A DNA stretch of 64,000 nucleotides from UBA5359 sp002410925 [NCBI: bacterium UBP13_UBA5359] (GTDB lineage Bacteria; UBP13; UBA5359): contig DHPR01000004.1 of NCBI GenBank assembly GCA_002410925.1, positions 12,695 to 76,694 of the forward strand, read 5' to 3'. Positions 59,681 through 64,000 of this stretch are shown in pieces. The notes below the pieces were generated by a model. The model saw nothing but the letters and a program-made list of their open reading frames with translations, was not told the origin of the DNA and did no database searches. The stretch's first letter is position 1. Every line of letters begins with the position of its first letter. Position numbers and translations under genes: made by a program.

Positions 59681-61984
59681 ATGGCGGATAAAGTCATGTG
59701 GTTGAGTGACATAGAGCGGGGAGATGTACCCCGGGCCGGTGGCAAAGGTGCCAACCTTGGGGAGATGATTCGGAGCGGTTTTCCGGTACCCTCGGGATTT
59801 GTGGTTACCAGTGAGGCCTATTACAGTTTCATTATCCAAAATGATTTATCGGATAAGATATGGGAGGCCTTGCGCGGCATAGATATGGAGGATAGCACGC
59901 GCCTTCAGGCAGCTTCCCGTCATATCAAGCAGATGATCGTCTCTGCTGCTGTGCCTGATGATACAGCCGGGGCTATAAAGCGCTTTTATAAGGACCTGGT
60001 GCATAATGTCTCCCCCTATGTAGCCGTGCGCTCTTCCGCTACGGCCGAAGATCTGCCGGAAGCCAGCTTTGCCGGGCAGCAGGAGAGCTTTCTCAATATC
60101 AGTGGAGAAGATAACGTAGTGGAAGCGGTACAGCGCTGCTGGGCCTCTCTTTGGGATGCCAGAGCTATCTATTACCGTGATCGCCAAGGTTTCGATCAGA
60201 TGAAGATAGGCATAGCCGTGCCGGTACAGCGCATGGTAGAAGCTGAAGTTTCCGGGGTGCTCTTTACCGTTGAACCGGTTAGCGGTAATAGAGACAAAAT
60301 TTATATTGAGGCTGCCTTCGGTCTGGGCGAGGTAGTGGTTGGCGGTAAAGTCGATCTTGACAGCTACATTGTGGATAAAAGGCGCATGGAGATAGAGCAG
60401 CGGCACATTGCAAAACAAGCCTGGCAGTTGGTACGGGCTGATGGAGATAACCGCCGGGTGGATCTCTCTCCGGAAGAGGGAGGTAAACAGAAGCTTTCTG
60501 ACGATAAAATAATCGAACTGGCCGGCATAGCCGGGCGCCTTGAAGAGCATTACGACAATGAACCTCAGGATGTAGAATGGGCTACGGAGAAGGGTACGAT
60601 ATATATAGTACAGACCCGGCCGGTGACCACTCTTAAGGTGCGAGCAGGCAAGCCATCCGGAGTTGCTGCCAAAGCCGGTGCAAGCAGCAAAGAGGGTGTA
60701 ATTCTCAGTGGCGTGGGCGCATCCCCCGGAATAGCCTCCGGTCCGGTGCATATCCTGCACTCGGCCGATGAAGTGGATGAGCTTAAGGATGGAGAGGTGC
60801 TGGTAGCGGTGATGACCAATCCCGATTTCGTTCCGGCTATGCGCCGGGCGGCAGCCATTATCACCGATGCCGGCGGCAGAACATCGCATGCTGCCATTGT
60901 CAGCCGGGAGCTGGGTGTCCCCTGCATTGTGGGAACGGATAAGGCCACCTCAGTGCTGAAAAAGGGAGAGACGGTTACAGTAGACGGCAGCCGTGGCACT
61001 GTCAGCGCTGGTACGATTGCAAAGCGGGCGGAAGCAGTACCGGCAGCCGTCATACCCGCGAGCGAGAGCAGGATAGTAACCGGAACCAGGCTTTATGTCA
61101 ACCTGTCCGAGCCGGAACGGGCAGCTGAGGTGGCGGCCATGGATGTGGATGGCGTCGGCCTGCTGCGGGCAGAGTTCATGATAGCCGGTATCGGCCGCCA
61201 CCCTCGCGCTCTATATGATGAAGGCAAGGGCGATCTTTTTATTGATAAGCTTTCTACCGGATTGGCGGAGATAGCGGCAGCCTTTTATCCGCGCCCGGTA
61301 TTCTACCGAACGACCGATTTCAAGACCAACGAATATCATGATCTGGAGGGTGGAGATAAATATGAAGAGAGCGAGGCTAACCCTATGCTGGGCTATCGGG
61401 GGATATCTCGTTATATCAGAGAACCGGAGATATTCGGGATGGAATTGGCTGCCGTCAATAGAGTTAGACAGGATGCAAAGTTAATTAATCTTCATCTTAT
61501 GCTGCCCTTTGTCCGCAAGCCGGAGGAGCTAAAGGCTGCTCAGGTTCTTATGGAAAAAGCCGGCCTGTCCCGGAGACGGGATTTCAAGCTCTGGATTATG
61601 GTAGAAGTGCCCAGCACTCTTATCCGTATGGATGATTTTATCGATTGCGGCATAGATGGAGTCTCCATCGGCAGCAATGATCTGACACAGTTAGTTCTGG
61701 GTATAGACCGTGACAGTCGCAAGCTTGCTTCGGAGTTCGACGAAATGGATGAAGCCGTGCTGCAGGCCATGCATACAGTAGTAGATGTCTGCCGGAGACG
61801 AGGTGTGACCTCTTCTATCTGCGGCCAGGCGCCTTCATTCTATCCTGAACTGGTGGAACTGCTGATCGACTGGGGCATAACCAGTATCTCCATAAATTCC
61901 GATACGGTGGGCAGGACAAGGAGGATGATCGCCGCTTCCGAGGCCAGGTTACTGTTGGAGAGTGTGCTGGAACGGCAGGATTGA
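59681..61984 (+). CDS. ppsA: Phosphoenolpyruvate synthase
   Basis: About 767 residues. The ATP-grasp N-terminal domain (GGKGANLGEM, VRSSATAEDLPEASFAGQQE, VSGVLFTVEP) is followed by the phosphohistidine domain with H403 in GGRTSHAAIVS and the PEP barrel ending in SSICGQAPS (C714). It makes PEP from pyruvate and ATP, the gluconeogenic entry. ATG 59681 has GAGGGGTGG upstream; ATG 59663 has none. It is slightly shorter than the enterobacterial enzyme. Confidence 0.93.
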   Translation: MADKVMWLSDIERGDVPRAGGKGANLGEMIRSGFPVPSGFVVTSEAYYSFIIQNDLSDKIWEALRGIDMEDSTRLQAASRHIKQMIVSAAVPDDTAGAIKRFYKDLVHNVSPYVAVRSSATAEDLPEASFAGQQESFLNISGEDNVVEAVQRCWASLWDARAIYYRDRQGFDQMKIGIAVPVQRMVEAEVSGVLFTVEPVSGNRDKIYIEAAFGLGEVVVGGKVDLDSYIVDKRRMEIEQRHIAKQAWQLVRADGDNRRVDLSPEEGGKQKLSDDKIIELAGIAGRLEEHYDNEPQDVEWATEKGTIYIVQTRPVTTLKVRAGKPSGVAAKAGASSKEGVILSGVGASPGIASGPVHILHSADEVDELKDGEVLVAVMTNPDFVPAMRRAAAIITDAGGRTSHAAIVSRELGVPCIVGTDKATSVLKKGETVTVDGSRGTVSAGTIAKRAEAVPAAVIPASESRIVTGTRLYVNLSEPERAAEVAAMDVDGVGLLRAEFMIAGIGRHPRALYDEGKGDLFIDKLSTGLAEIAAAFYPRPVFYRTTDFKTNEYHDLEGGDKYEESEANPMLGYRGISRYIREPEIFGMELAAVNRVRQDAKLINLHLMLPFVRKPEELKAAQVLMEKAGLSRRRDFKLWIMVEVPSTLIRMDDFIDCGIDGVSIGSNDLTQLVLGIDRDSRKLASEFDEMDEAVLQAMHTVVDVCRRRGVTSSICGQAPSFYPELVELLIDWGITSISINSDTVGRTRRMIAASEARLLLESVLERQD

Positions 61985-62060
61985 TTCTCGGGATTGTCGA
62001 ATAGTAGAGTAGCCGGTAAAGTGTCCGGTGGCAAAGCTATATTCAAGGAGGTCAGTGATT

Positions 62061-63134
62061 ATGTGGGGAAGGCAAAGCTCAAGCATGACAGGGCTTTTGT
62101 TAGGAGCGCTGCTGTCGGGTATGTTGCTGTTGCTGTCCGTTACGGCAGTTATGGCAGCCGTGCAGGTAGAGGTAAACGGCCAGGCGCTCTCTTCTGATGT
62201 GCCGCCTGCCAAAATCGGCGGTCGGATAATGGTACCGCTGCGAGGTATCTTTGAAGCGCTTGGAGCAAAGGTTGACTGGAACGCCGCTTCCAAGACAATT
62301 ATCGCCAACAGCGATACTACTAATGTACAATTGATCATCGGGAACCCTCGGGCGACTGTAAACGATAAAACCGTTGTGCTGGATACTCCGGCTATGATCA
62401 TCCGTGGGGCCACTATGGTGCCGGTGCGTTTTGTCAGCGAGGCAATGGGGGCCGAGGTCGAGTGGAAAAACAGCACACAGACAGTATCCATTACGACCGA
62501 TAAAAAGTATGCCGCATCGTCTTTTACTGTACCAAGCGGTACGGTGATTCCGGTCAAGCTGGACAGGACCATCAGCTCCGCCGCCAACAATGTGGGGGAC
62601 GCGGTGAGCGCCACTGTCGCTTCGGTAAAGGAGGGCGATGCGGAGTTTCCGCAAGGAACGCATCTGACCGGTGTTATCCAGGCAGTGCAGCGCAAAGCTG
62701 TTGGGCAGCCTGGCATGGTAGATGTGGTCTTCACCGAAGCGCAATTGCCGGACGGCCGGACGGCCAAAATAGCCGGCTCAGTCGTCGCGCTTGATGCCGC
62801 CTCTGTCACCAAATCATCGGATGGACGCCTGACGGCAGTGGACAAAACAGGCTCCGAGCGCCTGAAGTTTATAGCTATCGGCGCCGGCGCCGGCATGCTT
62901 ATCGGCAAGCTGACCAAGAGTAATACGACAACCAGCAGCTTGCTGGGTGCTGCGGCCGGGTATATTTACAGCGAAATCAATAAGACGCAAGCCGCCGATG
63001 TGACGGTGGCTGCAGGCACCACGTTCGGCATCCGGCTTGACAGGGCAGTGACGTATAATGCCGGCCTGGCATTTGTGGATGCTCGGATGAACTATCTGCG
63101 CAGAGCGTCAACCTCCGGTAAGACGACGCTTTAA
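62061..63134 (+). CDS. Exported copper-amine-oxidase N-domain protein
   Basis: About 357 residues. A signal peptide (LLLGALLSGMLLLLSVTAVMAA) leads into two copper-amine-oxidase-like repeats (KIGGRIMVPLRGIFEALGAK and AMIIRGATMVPVRFVSEAMG), then a beta-rich C-terminal region with a glycine-rich hydrophobic patch (FIAIGAGAGMLIGKL). The N-domain is a cell-envelope module common in Bacillota, often on secreted cell-wall proteins, and no oxidase domain is present. ATG 62061 is chosen over GTG 62028 because AAGGAGG lies 11 bases upstream. Confidence 0.8.
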   Translation: MWGRQSSSMTGLLLGALLSGMLLLLSVTAVMAAVQVEVNGQALSSDVPPAKIGGRIMVPLRGIFEALGAKVDWNAASKTIIANSDTTNVQLIIGNPRATVNDKTVVLDTPAMIIRGATMVPVRFVSEAMGAEVEWKNSTQTVSITTDKKYAASSFTVPSGTVIPVKLDRTISSAANNVGDAVSATVASVKEGDAEFPQGTHLTGVIQAVQRKAVGQPGMVDVVFTEAQLPDGRTAKIAGSVVALDAASVTKSSDGRLTAVDKTGSERLKFIAIGAGAGMLIGKLTKSNTTTSSLLGAAAGYIYSEINKTQAADVTVAAGTTFGIRLDRAVTYNAGLAFVDARMNYLRRASTSGKTTL

Positions 63135-63207
63135 ACGGGGCTTTGCCGCAGATAGATTAAATGGCTGAAGGTGTTCTGAGAGAGGATATGCGCGAGGAAG
63201 AACGGTT

Positions 63208-63900
63208 GTGAACAATGCCGGATCAACTATTCTGGAAATAGACCATCGTCTGGTGGAGATGTACGGGACCAGGTCATGGTCGCCACGCTACAATCCGCTG
63301 GATGAATTTATCTATACTATCCTCTCTCAGAACACCACGGATATCAACAGTCTGCGGGCATTTGAACGGCTGCGGCAGAAATTTCCTTGTTGGGAAGATC
63401 TTATCGATGCTTCTCTGCCAGAGATAGAGGAGCCTATCTCCGTAGGCGGTCTCTCTGCAGCAAAGGCTGTCTGGATCAGAGATGCCCTGAAAAGGATCCG
63501 AGACGAGCGTGGAGAGCTCTCTTTAGATTTCGTTTGCACCATGGATCTGCAGCAGGCATGGAATTATTTGATATCCTTTAAGGGCGTAGGAGTTAAAACT
63601 GCCGCTATTGTGCTGCTATTCTCTTGCGGCCGTCCCTTTTTTCCTGTGGATACGCATGTCTATCGGGTAAGCTGGCGTCTTGGCCTGGTAGAACGAAAAG
63701 GAGGTCCTGAGCAGGCTCATCGGCTGCTGCAAGAGATGATTCCTCCCGAGCTTTACTACCAGATGCATATCAATATGGTTCAGCATGGGCGCCAAGTCTG
63801 TCGTGCTCGGAATCCCCTTTGCTTCAAATGTCTCCTTCGCAGCCTATGCCGCTACTACCTTGAAGTTCTGCACGCAAAACGCGTAGAGGACGTACATTGA
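63208..63900 (+). CDS. Endonuclease III-like base-excision glycosylase
   Basis: A 230-residue HhH-GPD protein: FIYTILSQNTTDINSLRAFE, hairpin motif FKGVGVKTAAI with catalytic K130, VDTHVYRV with D148, and a C-terminal 4Fe-4S loop (C-x6-C-x2-C-x5-C in CRARNPLCFKCLLRSLC). It removes oxidised pyrimidines and nicks abasic sites. Relatives of this shape (FF/VDTHV, SxxTTD) are common in Bacillota and archaea and may prefer particular lesions. GTG 63208 follows GAGGAAG. Confidence 0.88.
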   Translation: MNNAGSTILEIDHRLVEMYGTRSWSPRYNPLDEFIYTILSQNTTDINSLRAFERLRQKFPCWEDLIDASLPEIEEPISVGGLSAAKAVWIRDALKRIRDERGELSLDFVCTMDLQQAWNYLISFKGVGVKTAAIVLLFSCGRPFFPVDTHVYRVSWRLGLVERKGGPEQAHRLLQEMIPPELYYQMHINMVQHGRQVCRARNPLCFKCLLRSLCRYYLEVLHAKRVEDVH

Positions 63901-63958
63901 CCGATTTGATAAGTGAATTATTATAGTGCGACAAAGCAAGTGCTAAGGAGCAGTAACA

Positions 63959-64000
63959 ATGCCCAGGCAGGCCAGACTGGATGCACCAGGGATGCTTCAT
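63959..64000 (+). CDS. RAYT transposase, N-terminus at the window edge
   Basis: ATG 63959 behind AAGGAGC opens MPRQARLDAPGMLH and runs off the window. This is the standard N-terminus of REP-associated tyrosine transposases. It differs from the fragment at 33046, so at least two RAYT lineages were present. Whether it is complete cannot be seen. Confidence 0.7.
   Translation, partial: MPRQARLDAPGMLH

Noticed and set aside
1-64000. CRISPR array
   Set aside because: No regularly spaced repeats of array type were found in the gaps around the III-D operon; the only periodic pair (13306-13370) has two imperfect copies.

Overview
The window reads as one contiguous piece of a chromosome, roughly half G+C and densely coding, from an anaerobic, diderm, Bacillota-like bacterium. 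This is an inference. A FakA-type kinase beside a DegV protein and a copper-amine-oxidase N-domain protein are typical of Bacillota. A TolC-like outer-membrane factor beside a membrane fusion protein implies an outer membrane. Two ferredoxin-fused MinD/Mrp ATPases with NifX-type proteins point to anaerobic metal/Fe-S biology. No rRNA, tRNA or CRISPR array was seen.

Layout. 1-488: end of a TPR-like gene and a strong terminator. 1089-11755: a type III-D CRISPR-Cas interference operon (Card1-like CARF nuclease, Cas10 without an HD domain, Cas7, Csx10 with a fused helical tail, a double Cas7, Csx19, a large RAMP whose 3' end is broken by three indels, and a CARF-HEPN ribonuclease). It has no cas1, cas2, cas6 or array. 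11960-13183: LysM/L,D-transpeptidase. 13416-19864: hisI followed by trpEDCFBA, without trpG. 19966-23156: a scar-rich stretch with an AraC-type remnant, a second copy of the nagB 3' end, an ABC exporter, nagB, and an IS30-like transposase relic. 23280-29835: FakA-like, DegV, PHP phosphoesterase, Fe-S aldo/keto reductase, and a fused homocysteine methyltransferase/methylene-THF reductase behind a structured leader. 29957-33011: zur-znuACB under a 43-base palindrome. 33046-45541: RAYT fragment, DeoR repressor and a divergent ten-gene catabolic operon of unknown substrate. 45763-51336: DUF5320, PadR, NifX, two MinD ATPases, NifX, and a UPF0718 permease with a TIGR03943 protein. 51470-55971: TetR-controlled efflux genes lacking an ATPase. 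56080-59621: palindrome, alpha/alpha-barrel protein, LacI and AGE epimerase. 59681-64000: PEP synthase, copper-amine-oxidase-like protein, endonuclease III-like protein, and the start of a RAYT transposase.

How the parts work together. The III-D complex should bind target RNA, cut it with Cas7 subunits and make cyclic oligoadenylate with Cas10 (intact GGDD). The two CARF proteins at the operon ends would be the effectors, although the Card1-like one appears to lack its catalytic lysine and the large RAMP is damaged. Zur and ZnuABC form a zinc uptake circuit. The DeoR operon combines a ketol-isomerase, a sugar kinase and a class I aldolase, a classic isomerise-phosphorylate-cleave route. Three Gfo/Idh/MocA enzymes, an aminotransferase, a UroD-like protein and an amidohydrolase are added to it, so the substrate is probably an unusual modified sugar or cyclitol.

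The least ordinary material is the III-D locus with its decaying subunit, the DeoR operon, and the cluster of gene scars around nagB.
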